This document shows, one piece after another, positions 37,031-46,778 of a stretch of DNA of 64,000 bases. Origin of the DNA: HXMU1420-13 sp965229525 (lineage in GTDB: Bacteria; Bacteroidota; Rhodothermia; Balneolales; Balneolaceae); contig OZ245886.1 in NCBI GenBank assembly GCA_965229525.1, forward strand, positions 2,480,001 to 2,544,000. The letters run 5' to 3'. The notes below the pieces were generated by a model. It was given only the letters and a program-made list of their open reading frames with translations, had not been told where the DNA came from and searched no databases. Numbering within the stretch: position 1 is the stretch's first letter; each line of letters starts with the position of its first letter. Position numbers and translations under genes: made by a program.

Positions 37031-38983
37031 TTAACAGGTCTCACAGCATTGAGAAGGGGCTGATGCTTCGTTCTTGTGGCTCTCCAATGGTTTTAGAAAA
37101 GAAAAGAAAGTTTGGCTATCAGAATATTTAGTCTGAATACGAATAGCATTTCCTATAGCGATCAATGCAACCCCTACGTCAGCAAATATAGCTTCCCACA
37201 TAGTGGCAATTCCAAAAGCTGCAAGCGCCATAACTAATGCTTTAATGCCTAAAGCAAAGCTTATATTTTGCCATACTATCCGGTGGGTAAACCTCGATAT
37301 ATCTATGGCAAGGGGAATCTTAGAGGGTTGATCGGTTTGTATGACTACATCTGCCGTTTCTATTGTTGCATCAGAGCCGATACCGCCCATGGCAATCCCA
37401 ACATCTGCCAGTGTAATAACAGGTGCGTCATTTACGCCATCACCAACAAAACCGACTATATTCTTTCCTCCAAGAGCTTTTTCAACATGGTTGTACTTTT
37501 CATCAGGAAGTAGGCCGCCATGAGCCTTGTTGATGCCCAGTGCTTCCGCTACAAATGATACGACACTACTATTATCTCCAGATAACATAACCAGCTGATG
37601 AACGCCTTTTTCTTTAAGCTGTGTGATGGTCAACTTACTATCCTCTTTAATCTGATCGGCGATACTGATGGTTCCAACATGCTCTCCATTTATCGCTACG
37701 TGTACGTAGGTATATGGATCAGAGTACCCCTTATTACCTTTAATCGAAATCTCACTGTCATTTAATAAATCAAGATTGCCAATCAGGACATCGTTATCCT
37801 CAATTTTCCCTTTTAATCCTTTACCTGAAATCTCTTGTTGCCCGGTTACATCATGTAAAGGTTCATTACCATTGAAAGCCGTAATAGCTTTCCCAATCGG
37901 ATGAGTAGAATACTTTTCTAATGATGCTGCATATCTCACAAGTTCTGATTTAGATATGGTGCCATGAGCTTGCACGTTTTGAACTTCAAAAGAGCCCTTG
38001 GTTAAGGTGCCTGTTTTATCCATAAAAAGGACATTCATTTTCCGCAACTGATCCAGAAAATCTGATCCTTTTAACAATATTCCATTGCTTGAAGCAGCCC
38101 CGATTCCCCCGAAATACCCCAGTGGAATTGAAATAACCAATCCACACGGGCACGACACAACTAAGAATATAAGTGCTCTATAAAACCAATCTTGAAATAT
38201 ATATTGTTCAACGAAAAAATAAGGCACAAATGTAAGGGCAACAGCAAGCCATACAACGATTGGAGTGTATATCTTGGCAAACTTTGTCATAAACCGTTGG
38301 GTCGGAGCCTTGCGTTGTGTTGCCTCTTGAACCATCGCAAGAATACCCGACAGTTTCGTGTCTTTAAATGTGCTGGTAACTTTTATTCGAACGAGCTTGT
38401 CTTGATTAATCGAACCAGCCCAAACCTCTTCTCCGGCCTGTTTATTAATCGGTTTAGATTCACCTGTCAGGGCTGCTGTATTAAATGAGCTGCTCTGGGT
38501 TAACAGTTCTCCATCTAAAGGGACTTTTTCACCTGGACGAACTAAAATAATTTCACCAATTTTTATTTTGGAAGGGTGTAACTCAACAGTATTTCCATCT
38601 CTCTCAACTGTAGCTGTGTCCGGTTGTTGATTGATTAACCCCTCTATTGAGCGTCTTGCTTTATGAACGGCACCATGTTGGGCATATTCACCAATGGTGT
38701 AAAACAACATAACGGCTACACCTTCTGCATATTCACCAATAGCAAATGCGCCAACAGTCGCAATCCCCATGAGGAAGAATTCACTAAATAAAGTGCCATT
38801 CTTTAATGATTTGAATGCTTTGGCCCAAACTGGACCTCCAACTGCTAAATAGGATAATCCATATAAGGCTAAATACAGATATCGATCTCCATTGAAGCTT
38901 AAGAGGTGCTCGATCAGTAAAGCCAAACTCAGTGCGAAAGCACTTATAACAGCTTCTTTGTACTTTTTTATGAATGCTACCAT
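37031..38983 (-). CDS. zntA: Zn/Cd/Pb-type P1B ATPase
   Basis: The 650-residue P-type ATPase lacks an N-terminal HMA domain and begins directly with a membrane helix pair. It has the CPC metal site in SCPCGLVISIPLGYFGGIG, the actuator ALTGESKP, the phosphorylation motif FMDKTGTLTKG, the HP locus STHPIGKA and GFVGDGVNDAPVITLADVGI. The CPCG with IPLGY fits P1B-2 Zn/Cd/Pb pumps rather than Cu pumps. A C-terminal CCETC may bind metal. It exports metal from cytoplasm to periplasm and works with the czc pump encoded upstream on the same strand. Confidence 0.9.
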   Translation of the reverse strand: MVAFIKKYKEAVISAFALSLALLIEHLLSFNGDRYLYLALYGLSYLAVGGPVWAKAFKSLKNGTLFSEFFLMGIATVGAFAIGEYAEGVAVMLFYTIGEYAQHGAVHKARRSIEGLINQQPDTATVERDGNTVELHPSKIKIGEIILVRPGEKVPLDGELLTQSSSFNTAALTGESKPINKQAGEEVWAGSINQDKLVRIKVTSTFKDTKLSGILAMVQEATQRKAPTQRFMTKFAKIYTPIVVWLAVALTFVPYFFVEQYIFQDWFYRALIFLVVSCPCGLVISIPLGYFGGIGAASSNGILLKGSDFLDQLRKMNVLFMDKTGTLTKGSFEVQNVQAHGTISKSELVRYAASLEKYSTHPIGKAITAFNGNEPLHDVTGQQEISGKGLKGKIEDNDVLIGNLDLLNDSEISIKGNKGYSDPYTYVHVAINGEHVGTISIADQIKEDSKLTITQLKEKGVHQLVMLSGDNSSVVSFVAEALGINKAHGGLLPDEKYNHVEKALGGKNIVGFVGDGVNDAPVITLADVGIAMGGIGSDATIETADVVIQTDQPSKIPLAIDISRFTHRIVWQNISFALGIKALVMALAAFGIATMWEAIFADVGVALIAIGNAIRIQTKYSDSQTFFSFLKPLESHKNEASAPSQCCETC

Positions 38984-39063
38984 GGGATTCTTTTTTTACA
39001 CAATGATAGACTTATAATTCTCATTTTGATTGCAGATTTGTGTAAATCTTGTGCAAGATTTTG

Positions 39064-39630
39064 TCAAATTCTATCAATTGAGACTCTTTTATTTTCTTTA
39101 ACATCTTTAAAGTGAGAAGGGGACAATCCCGTTTCTTTTTTGAATTGGCGGGAAAAATGCTGTTGACTGCTATAGCCTAATTCATAGGCAATTTCCGTCA
39201 GGTTTTCCTCACCATAAACAATGAGTTCTTTAGCCCGTTCAATCTTTTGTAAGATGTAATATCTCTCGATGGATTTGCCCTCCACATTGGAAAACAGCCG
39301 ACTTAAATACTGATACTCTTTATTGAGTTGGTGTGACAGATATTCCGAGAGTTTCCCATCCAACTCTTTATTAGTTCTGACCAGTTGAATAATAAGTTGC
39401 TTCATCTGCTCGACCAATTTACTGCCCTGGTCATTTATAATTTCAAAGCCATTGGTATTCACAACTTTGATAAGGCGTTGATATTCAGGATCAGAAATTG
39501 GTTTTGAAAGTGTCAGCTCACCCAATTCTATTTTTTTTACTTCAAAGTCGGCAGAAAGAAGTTTTTCCTCCAAGACTTCTGCGCAATGGCTGCAAACCAT
39601 GTTTTTTATATGAAAATGTTGTTGGCTCAT
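39064..39630 (-). CDS. HMA-AraC fusion regulator of metal efflux
   Basis: The 188-residue protein joins an N-terminal HMA-like metal domain (IKNMVCSHCAEVL, Cys13 and Cys16) to a C-terminal AraC helix-turn-helix pair (NLTEIAYELGYSSQQHFSRQ and FKKETGLSPSHFKD). The usual AraC sugar-binding domain is missing. The HMA domain could sense Zn, Cd or Cu directly and change DNA binding; this layout recurs in Bacteroidota metal loci. Its start overlaps the stop of the CDF exporter gene by four bases. Confidence 0.88.
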   Translation of the reverse strand: MSQQHFHIKNMVCSHCAEVLEEKLLSADFEVKKIELGELTLSKPISDPEYQRLIKVVNTNGFEIINDQGSKLVEQMKQLIIQLVRTNKELDGKLSEYLSHQLNKEYQYLSRLFSNVEGKSIERYYILQKIERAKELIVYGEENLTEIAYELGYSSQQHFSRQFKKETGLSPSHFKDVKENKRVSIDRI

Positions 39631-40520
39631 GTCGTATGGTTGTCTTCTATTAATGATGATGTCTCTTCATCCAGTTCCACTTCTATGGTGCTATGGCTGA
39701 ATTTATAAGGCTTTAATAATTCTCTAATCGCTTTTTTTGCCTTTACGATTTCTGAATAGGTTGAAACGTCTTTTAAGATGAGGTGCGCCGTCAAAACATG
39801 TTGCTCTCCATCTAAAGACCAAACATGTAGATGCTTAGTTTCAGATACAAAGTCTTTATCAAGAAACTTCTCTTCCAGTTTTTCTACACTTACGTCATCA
39901 GGACTACCTTGTAAAAATACATATAGCGTTTCCTTTAAGCGTTTAATCACATTCCACAATATATATGCCGTAATGAAAAGCGACAGGGCAGAATCCAAGT
40001 AGTGGATGTCCTTAAACATTAATACAATGGACACAATCAAGACCGCCGCCCACCCAAGTACATCTTCTAACAAATGCCAAGAAATAACCTTTTCATTAAG
40101 CGTTTTTCCATGGCTTACTTTCCACGCTGCATAGCCATTGACAGAGACACCAATGATGGCAAAGATCAGCATGCCTTGGGCATCGGTGTGTTCAGGGTTT
40201 ATGATGCGTCCCACAGCCTCATTGATAACAAAAACAGAACCTGCAATCAGCACAAGGCTGTTCACTAAAGCCCCAAGCAGTGAAAACCGGGTATAGCCAA
40301 AAGTAAAAGAGCGGTTGGAGCCTTGTTTTGATTTATGATCTAAATACCATGACAACCCCAAAGACATACTGTCCCCAAGGTCGTGCAGAGCATCGGAAAT
40401 AATGGCAACACTATTGACATAGAGCCCGCCAAAGAACTCTAGAACTGTAAAGCCAATGTTGAGAAAGAAAGCAATTTTTATGTTGCCGCTATTGTGGCTA
40501 TGATTGTGAGAATGACTCAT
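39627..40520 (-). CDS. czcD: Cation diffusion facilitator (CzcD-type)
   Basis: The 297-residue protein begins with His-rich MSHSHNHSHNSGNIK and has six membrane helices with the two metal sites HDLGD / SDALHDLGDS in helix II and EDVLGWAAV in helix V, followed by the cytoplasmic domain with HLHVWSLDGEQHVLTAHLIL. The HxxxD type sites fit Zn/Cd/Co exchange for protons at the inner membrane. It is transcribed before the HMA-AraC regulator gene and overlaps it by four bases. Confidence 0.93.
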   Translation of the reverse strand: MSHSHNHSHNSGNIKIAFFLNIGFTVLEFFGGLYVNSVAIISDALHDLGDSMSLGLSWYLDHKSKQGSNRSFTFGYTRFSLLGALVNSLVLIAGSVFVINEAVGRIINPEHTDAQGMLIFAIIGVSVNGYAAWKVSHGKTLNEKVISWHLLEDVLGWAAVLIVSIVLMFKDIHYLDSALSLFITAYILWNVIKRLKETLYVFLQGSPDDVSVEKLEEKFLDKDFVSETKHLHVWSLDGEQHVLTAHLILKDVSTYSEIVKAKKAIRELLKPYKFSHSTIEVELDEETSSLIEDNHTT

Positions 40521-40595
40521 TTAGAAAGTATTTTGTCATTAAGATTATTAATGGGTGTGCGAGGTTTCATTCGCATTTATTACCAAAACTCTACA

Positions 40596-40928
40596 TTATG
40601 CCAAATGAAGAGGTTGTTTTGATTTAACTTTATAGGCTTCCTTTATATTCGTTACATAAATAATCCCATCTCCAGGATCAGCGCTACGAGCTTTTTCACA
40701 GATTAAATCAATAACCCTATCAACTTCTTCGTTATGGCAAACGAGTTCAAGCTTGACAACAGGACTGTCTGTAAAATGGAAATCTAAGGATGGGGTAGCA
40801 TCCTTTCGTTTATAGGTTCCGGTACCTTCACCTTTTGATAAGGTAACGCTATCGAACCCATGCTCTTTTAAAGTTTCAACAACTTGTTCTACTCGGTTTG
40901 GTTTTATAAATGCTTTAATTTCTTTCAT
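40596..40928 (-). CDS. PII-like regulator in the metal-efflux operon
   Basis: The ATG at 40928 gives a 110-residue protein starting MKEIKAFIKPNRVEQVVETL, the classical PII opening, followed by KEHGFDSVTLSKGEGTG. The T-loop region is changed and short (TYKRKDATPSLDFHFTDSPV) and lacks the uridylylated Tyr context of GlnB. The C-terminal region reads GDGIIYVTNIKEAYKVKSK. PII-like proteins of this kind are known beside heavy-metal RND pumps (the so-called PII-NG group). It lies between czcB and czcD. A role as an adenine-nucleotide or metal-linked gate on the pump is inference. Confidence 0.85.
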   Translation of the reverse strand: MKEIKAFIKPNRVEQVVETLKEHGFDSVTLSKGEGTGTYKRKDATPSLDFHFTDSPVVKLELVCHNEEVDRVIDLICEKARSADPGDGIIYVTNIKEAYKVKSKQPLHLA

Positions 40929-40993
40929 AATGCTTTTCAATGAATAGTTACATTGGCAAATAATTACACCTGCCAATGCATTTAGTTTATCCT

Positions 40994-42196
40994 TTAATGT
41001 CCATGCGAGGTTTGGCTTTTCTTCAATTCTGAAATAAGCGAATAGGCGTTATTCAAAGCTACTTTTGTTCCTGCTGGTAAAGGTTCAAGCAACATTACTT
41101 CCACCCATCCTTCGTCTATTATTCCGGTCCTAATTTCAATGGGTGTAAATTCCCATTCAGTTTCACCATTTTCTTGGTGTTCTTCAGCAGAAAACATGTA
41201 GGTTAAGCCTTCATCTTCTATAATCGCGGTTTCAGGAAGGGCTAATACTTCTGTTTCAGAAGTATATATACTTCCATTGATATACATCCCTGGAATCAGA
41301 AAATTTTCTGTTTGATCTATTTCTGCATGAACGTGTACCGCTTTAGGGTTCTGTTCAAACTGTTTTCCAACAGAGAAAATTCGCCCAGTTAATCGTCCAT
41401 TTGGAACGGATTGCACTGTAAACGACACTTTCTGACCCTTTTTGACTTTGTATATATCTTTTTCAAACACCATTAAATCGGCATGTACATGTTCATTATT
41501 CACGATCATAAATAATTCGGTTTGAGGATCAACAAACTGTCCAATCTGTATTTCTACTCCTTCGATATATCCTCGAATAGGGCTGACAATAGGAACCTGT
41601 TCATAAATATTTCCACTTCTGATTCTATCTACAGATAAATTTAATTGCTTAAGCTGAGCTTCAAAGCCTTTCGCTTCTGCAACGGTAGCTTTGTAATTCG
41701 CTTCGGTTTCCTGCAAGTCTTTACCCGAACCCACTTCGCCTTCAAATAACCTTTTTTGACGAGCATATTCTTTTTCTAAGTACAACATCTGTTCATAAGT
41801 GCGTACATATTGTGTTTGTAGATTAGCGAGGTTTGGGTGGGATAAATAAGCCAGCACTTGATTCTTTGCTACTTCATCGCCTTCAATAACTTCTATAGAG
41901 GTAATATTAGCTCCTAAAATGGCAGTTACGGTCGCCTCGTGTTGTGGAGGAACTTCTAGTGAACCATTCGCTTTGATTAAACCAGAAAGAGCTCTTCTGG
42001 TTAGGGTATCTACTTCTATTCCAAGGCTGTTAAACTTGAGTTCAGAAAGATGAGCTGCATTTTCTTCACCTTCCTCTGCACCCTGAACCAGTGCAGCATT
42101 CTCTGCATTCAAGGAGTCTACTTCGTCAACCTTACACGCGGTAAATAGGAGCAACAGTGTTATAAATAGTGTGAGATGTATATGTTTGTTATTCAT
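40994..42196 (-). CDS. czcB: RND efflux periplasmic adaptor (CzcB-type lipoprotein)
   Basis: The 400-residue protein has a lipoprotein signal (LTLFITLLLLFTAC) and the membrane fusion layout: ANGSLEVPPQHEATVTAILG, a lipoyl-like domain, a helical hairpin (about 140-210) starting QTQYVRTYEQMLYLEKEYAR, the second lipoyl half IVSPIRGYIEGVEIQIG, a beta-barrel and a terminal domain. It links the CzcA pump to the outer-membrane channel. It starts 24 bases after the CzcA-TolC gene on the minus strand. The C-terminal SQTSHGH adds two His. Confidence 0.92.
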   Translation of the reverse strand: MNNKHIHLTLFITLLLLFTACKVDEVDSLNAENAALVQGAEEGEENAAHLSELKFNSLGIEVDTLTRRALSGLIKANGSLEVPPQHEATVTAILGANITSIEVIEGDEVAKNQVLAYLSHPNLANLQTQYVRTYEQMLYLEKEYARQKRLFEGEVGSGKDLQETEANYKATVAEAKGFEAQLKQLNLSVDRIRSGNIYEQVPIVSPIRGYIEGVEIQIGQFVDPQTELFMIVNNEHVHADLMVFEKDIYKVKKGQKVSFTVQSVPNGRLTGRIFSVGKQFEQNPKAVHVHAEIDQTENFLIPGMYINGSIYTSETEVLALPETAIIEDEGLTYMFSAEEHQENGETEWEFTPIEIRTGIIDEGWVEVMLLEPLPAGTKVALNNAYSLISELKKSQTSHGH

Positions 42197-42220
42197 GATA
42201 TAAATGGTTTTAAAAGGTTG

Positions 42221-45200
42221 TTATTTAGAAGTGTTTAGGTAGTATTCCAGTTGAAAGCGACTATTCAAGTATTCACCAAAAGCATCCCAGGAATCAATTT
42301 CGATAGTAATGGCATCGCGGATATTTTGCAGGAACATCACATAATCAATGGCTCCCTCTTTATACGCTGTTAATGCGCCTTTACGTTGTTCTTCTGCCAG
42401 TGGTAATGCTTCATTTTTGTAATATTGCCATGAACTAAGCCACTTCAGATAATCTTCTTGCACCCTGTTATAATGAGTACTCATCTCTCGTTGCGCCTGA
42501 TCAAGATTTTGCCGGGCAATATCCGTTTTTATATTGGCGGACTGAGTTTTGCCCAGATTTGACCAGAAAAGTAGCGGAAAGCTAATCCCAACTTCATAGC
42601 TGTTGAATCCTGATTGTCCGGCAATTTCCTGAAAACCGTATTGGGCCCTAAGCTTTGGCAAGAACTCACTTCGGTTATTTCTGGCAACAGCGCCCGCTAC
42701 TTCAACTCTCTGCTCAGCCATATTTAAATAGGGATGATTATTCAAAGATACATTCTCAAAATTAATGGGGCTATCTAGCTTTTCGGAAGCAATCAAAGCA
42801 GTGGTATAGGCTTGATCATCGTTGAACCATTTATTCAAATTTTGAACAGCACTTAGATAATCTCTAAGCGCCTGCTCAGTTTGAATTTTGATTTTAGTGG
42901 CCTGATTCAGGGTTGCGAGATATTCCAATTTGGAGCTGGCTTCCGTTTCAAGTCGTAATTCAGCGGCCCGTGCAATATCTTTGAATTGGGTATTTAGTTG
43001 TTCTAATAGCTCATACTTCTGTTTATAAGCATACACTGTTGCCCAGTTTTGCTTTACCATTAGTTCAATTTCTATGTTCGTCAACTCAATATTAATCTCA
43101 GCAAGGCTCTTCTTCGCCTTTTGAAGGTTTACTCGGGAAGCAATTCCAAAAAGATCCAGGCTTTGAGCCACACCAAATTTTGTAGAAACCCCGTCTGAAC
43201 CATTTCCCACTTCTTCTTTTCCGGTAAACAGTTCGGTATCTCCAATTTCCCATGCCGTTTTCTTAAGCGCTAGTTGGCTTTCAAGTTCAAGCTGCGCGGC
43301 TTTAATAGCCGGGTAATTATCCATTGCTTTTTGAACCGCTTGCTCCAATGAAATTCCTTGCAAACTATCAATTTGTATAGTTTGTGCATGTAATACTGAT
43401 GGTGCTACTAAGCTTCCGGTAATTATAAGAAAGGCTAGCAGTGACGGAACTTTAAGTCTTTTTCTTTGGGCTCTTTTCTCTGATCTATGCTCAATGTATG
43501 CATACAAAACAGGCAGCACAACTAGGGTAAGCAAGGTGGCGCTAATCAATCCACCGATTACAACGGTAGCCAAAGGACGCTGTACTTCAGCGCCTGCTGA
43601 AGCTGAGAATGCCATTGGGGTGAAGCCCATAATAGCAGCTGTTGCCGTAAGTAAAATAGGACGGAGTCGCTCTTTGGTACCAATTAAAATTCGTTCTTTC
43701 AAATCGGTTACTCCTTCTTCTTTTAGTGAATTGAAGCGACTGATAAGTACCAGTCCATTGAGTACGGCAACTCCAAAAAGCACAATAAACCCAACCCCTG
43801 CAGAGATGCTGAATGTCATTCCCCTAAACTCAAGAAGAAACACGCCACCAATTGCTGCCAGTGGAATAGCTAAATAGATCATTACTGACTGCGAGAATGA
43901 GTTCAGAGCAAAGTAGAGTAGTACAAAAATCAGAAATAGTGCGATGGGTACTACAATTGCTAAGCGACTTTTAGCTCGTTGTAAATTTTCAAATTCGCCA
44001 CCATAAGTAATATAATATCCCGGAGGTAAGGGAAGCTCTGATTCCAACCGATCCTGAATTTCTCCAACCAATGACTCTACATCTCTTCCACGGGCATTTA
44101 CCCCTACATAGGTTCTGCGAAAGGTGTTATCACGTGAGATTTGCATTGGTCCCGGCTGATAACTTATCTCCGCCATTTCTTCTATGGGAACCTGACTTCC
44201 ATTTTCAAGATCGATATACAGATTTTGTAGGTCCTCGATCCCGGTTCTAAATGTTTCATCAAAACGTACCACCAGGTCGAAGCGTTTTTCTCCTTCAAAT
44301 ACTACTCCGGCCACTCCACCAGCAAAGGCTGTACTGATATACTCATTCAACTTTGCAATGCTCAGTCCATATTGAGCAACTTTGTTTCTATTGTACTTTA
44401 CCGTCATTTGTGGAAGTCCTGAAATTCTCTCAGGGCTTACATCACCTACACCAGGAACTGTTTGTATGATTTCGGCCATCTCGTCCACTTTTTGAGACAG
44501 TACATTCAGGTCTTCTCCATACAATTTTACCGCTATATCTTCTCTTACCCCTTCCAATAGTTCATTAAAGCGAAGTTCAACAGGTTGGGTAAATACCAGA
44601 TTAACCCCTACAAGAGACTCATCAAGTTTAGTTTTAATTTTTTCGATGAGTTCGTCTTTAGAATTGGCCGATACCCAACTGTCCTTATCTTTATTCAGAA
44701 TGATGTACATATCAGCAATATCAAAAGGCATAGGATCGGTGGGAATGTCAGCCACTCCGATCCGGGCAGTAACGGTCTTCACTTCAGGGAATTCGTTCAA
44801 CAAAATTCGTTCTATATTTTTTGATACTTCAATGGATTCTGTTAATCCACTTCCCGGGCGAATAAGTGCCTGCATGGCAATGTCTCCTTCATCCAGTTGT
44901 GGAATAAATTCCCCACCCATCCTTGAAAAAGTAAAAATGGCGCTTCCGAAAAGGATTAAAGCAAAAACAAGTACAACGGCTTTTCGATCAAGTGATTGAA
45001 TAATCAAAGGTCGATACACTCTTTGAATCCTTTCAATAAGTGAATTGCTAATGCTGTCTAATCTCTGCTCTATACGAGCAAACCAATTTGATTTGTTGGT
45101 GGATGGACGCATAACGAGTGCAGAGATCATCGGTACATAGGTTAAGCACAGAATGATCGCTCCAAGTACCGCAAAACCGAAAGTAAATGCCATTGGTCGA

Positions 45201-46624
45201 AACATTTTCCCCTCAACCCCCTCAAGAAAAAGTATCGGAGTAAATACTATAAGAATGATTAGTTGACCAAAAAAGGCGGCGTTCATCATTGTGCTGCTTG
45301 CTTTAAAGGATATCTCATCCATTTGAGCCTTACCAAACTTTGATTTCCCTGATTTTACCCGTTTTTCAATCTCATGGACAATTCCTTCCACTATAATGAC
45401 AGCACCATCTACAATGATACCAAAGTCAATGGCTCCAAGGCTCATCAGGTTCGCCCAAACACCGGTGGCTTTCATTAAAATAAATGCGAATAATAGCGAC
45501 AAAGGGATCAACGACGCTGTTATTAATCCCCCCCGCAGGCTTCCGAGCAGTAAAACCAAAACAAATACTACTATCAATGCTCCTTCTATCAGGTTTTTCG
45601 AAACAGTACTTGTAGTTCTTCCAATTAATTCGCTCCTGTCAAGGATAGGTTCAATTCTAAGCCCCTCAGGTAAACTATTTTGTATCTCAGATATTCGTTC
45701 TTTAACTCTTTTTACCGTTGCATCCGGGTTTGAGCCTTTCAGCATCATTATAATTCCACCAACTGCTTCTTCCCCATCCTGCGTAAATGCACCATACCGG
45801 GTTTGTGTGCCAAATTGGACGTGCTCTGCAACATCGTTGACGGTTATTGGGAGTCCGTTTTCATTTCTGATAACAATGCTTCGTATATCATCCAGACTTC
45901 GGATCAGCCCTTCGCCCCGGATGAAATTCGCCATTTTATTTCTTTCAATGTATGCACCACCGGTATTTACATTGTTCATCGCTAATGCTTCATATACTTC
46001 AGAAATTGATATGCTCATTGCATTTAGCTTTTCGGGGTTGATGGAAACTTCGTATTGTTTAATTCCACCTCCGAAGGAATTCACTTCCACTACACCTTCC
46101 AGCATCACCATTTGGCGCTTAATGATCCAATCCTGTATAGTTCGGAGTTCATTAGGGGTATACTCCGCTTCGTATTCTGGATCGACTTTGATAGAATACT
46201 CATAGATTTGTCCCAGTCCGCTCGAAATGGGCCCCATCGTTGGGCTTCCAAACTTCTCTGGTATGGTTTCAGTTAGTTCATTCAGTTTTTCCTGGACTAG
46301 TTGTCTTGGCAGGTAAGTTCCCATATCATCTTCAAATACTATTGTGACGACGGAAAGCCCAAAACGTGAAATGGAACGGATTTCTGTTACCCCTGGCAAA
46401 TTCCCCATAGAAAGCTCTACTGGGTAGGTAACAAACTGTTCTATATCTTCTGTTGCTAGATTTTCAGACACCGTAATAACCTGAACCTGATTATTCGTGA
46501 TATCGGGGACGGAGCCGAGGTTAACGGTAAGCATTGAATAAATGCCAGCACCGATTATTGTCAGGACAAATAAGCCGATGATGAACTTATTGTTTATAGA
46601 AAATGAAATTATTTTATCAATCAT
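42221..46624 (-). CDS. czcA: CzcA-type RND pump fused to a TolC-like outer-membrane channel
   Basis: The 1467-residue protein joins two normally separate parts. Residues about 1-1040 are a heavy-metal RND pump with 12 helices; helix IV reads GAIDFGIIVDGAVIIVEG with proton-relay D400, D406 and E413, the CzcA pattern for Zn/Co/Cd rather than the CusA pattern for Cu/Ag. After a linker comes an internal signal-like helix (FLIITGSLVAPSVLHAQ) and then a TolC/CzcC-type domain of about 400 residues (ISLEQAVQKAMDNYPAIKAA, ending QLEYYLNTSK). How the second half reaches the outer membrane is unclear; it may be cleaved at the AQ site. Confidence 0.92.
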   Translation of the reverse strand: MIDKIISFSINNKFIIGLFVLTIIGAGIYSMLTVNLGSVPDITNNQVQVITVSENLATEDIEQFVTYPVELSMGNLPGVTEIRSISRFGLSVVTIVFEDDMGTYLPRQLVQEKLNELTETIPEKFGSPTMGPISSGLGQIYEYSIKVDPEYEAEYTPNELRTIQDWIIKRQMVMLEGVVEVNSFGGGIKQYEVSINPEKLNAMSISISEVYEALAMNNVNTGGAYIERNKMANFIRGEGLIRSLDDIRSIVIRNENGLPITVNDVAEHVQFGTQTRYGAFTQDGEEAVGGIIMMLKGSNPDATVKRVKERISEIQNSLPEGLRIEPILDRSELIGRTTSTVSKNLIEGALIVVFVLVLLLGSLRGGLITASLIPLSLLFAFILMKATGVWANLMSLGAIDFGIIVDGAVIIVEGIVHEIEKRVKSGKSKFGKAQMDEISFKASSTMMNAAFFGQLIILIVFTPILFLEGVEGKMFRPMAFTFGFAVLGAIILCLTYVPMISALVMRPSTNKSNWFARIEQRLDSISNSLIERIQRVYRPLIIQSLDRKAVVLVFALILFGSAIFTFSRMGGEFIPQLDEGDIAMQALIRPGSGLTESIEVSKNIERILLNEFPEVKTVTARIGVADIPTDPMPFDIADMYIILNKDKDSWVSANSKDELIEKIKTKLDESLVGVNLVFTQPVELRFNELLEGVREDIAVKLYGEDLNVLSQKVDEMAEIIQTVPGVGDVSPERISGLPQMTVKYNRNKVAQYGLSIAKLNEYISTAFAGGVAGVVFEGEKRFDLVVRFDETFRTGIEDLQNLYIDLENGSQVPIEEMAEISYQPGPMQISRDNTFRRTYVGVNARGRDVESLVGEIQDRLESELPLPPGYYITYGGEFENLQRAKSRLAIVVPIALFLIFVLLYFALNSFSQSVMIYLAIPLAAIGGVFLLEFRGMTFSISAGVGFIVLFGVAVLNGLVLISRFNSLKEEGVTDLKERILIGTKERLRPILLTATAAIMGFTPMAFSASAGAEVQRPLATVVIGGLISATLLTLVVLPVLYAYIEHRSEKRAQRKRLKVPSLLAFLIITGSLVAPSVLHAQTIQIDSLQGISLEQAVQKAMDNYPAIKAAQLELESQLALKKTAWEIGDTELFTGKEEVGNGSDGVSTKFGVAQSLDLFGIASRVNLQKAKKSLAEINIELTNIEIELMVKQNWATVYAYKQKYELLEQLNTQFKDIARAAELRLETEASSKLEYLATLNQATKIKIQTEQALRDYLSAVQNLNKWFNDDQAYTTALIASEKLDSPINFENVSLNNHPYLNMAEQRVEVAGAVARNNRSEFLPKLRAQYGFQEIAGQSGFNSYEVGISFPLLFWSNLGKTQSANIKTDIARQNLDQAQREMSTHYNRVQEDYLKWLSSWQYYKNEALPLAEEQRKGALTAYKEGAIDYVMFLQNIRDAITIEIDSWDAFGEYLNSRFQLEYYLNTSK

Positions 46625-46674
46625 GTCGAACCTACATACTTCAGTAGTAAATTATTTTAGTCAGTTTTTTATTT

Positions 46675-46778
46675 GCCCAAGAGAGAAGCTATGGGCTTTT
46701 GAATAGAGGCGTTTCTATTCCAGAACAGGAGTCAATCCTGTGCTACTTATAGGAAGCGCTAAGTCAGATACGACTTAG
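46675..46778. promoter_or_regulatory. Array of four hairpins upstream of czcA
   Basis: Four perfect short stems lie in a row: GCCCA/TGGGC (46675-46696), GAATAGA/TCTATTC (46701-46720), ACAGGA/TCCTGT (46725-46741) and CTAAGTC/GACTTAG (46759-46778). They lie between the small Cys/His protein gene and czcA and would form in the minus-strand czcA leader. No T-tract follows on the minus strand, so they are not plain terminators. Confidence 0.5.

Noticed and set aside
36983..37032. Ten-base direct repeat AGGGCTTTTT at 36983 and 37023 as an att site
   Set aside because: The first copy is simply the terminator arm and T-run, and ten bases of this composition are expected by chance.
45396..46205. Plus-strand open frame of 269 residues
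   Set aside because: It lies wholly inside czcA on the opposite strand and is rich in Ser/Pro/Ile typical of an antisense shadow.
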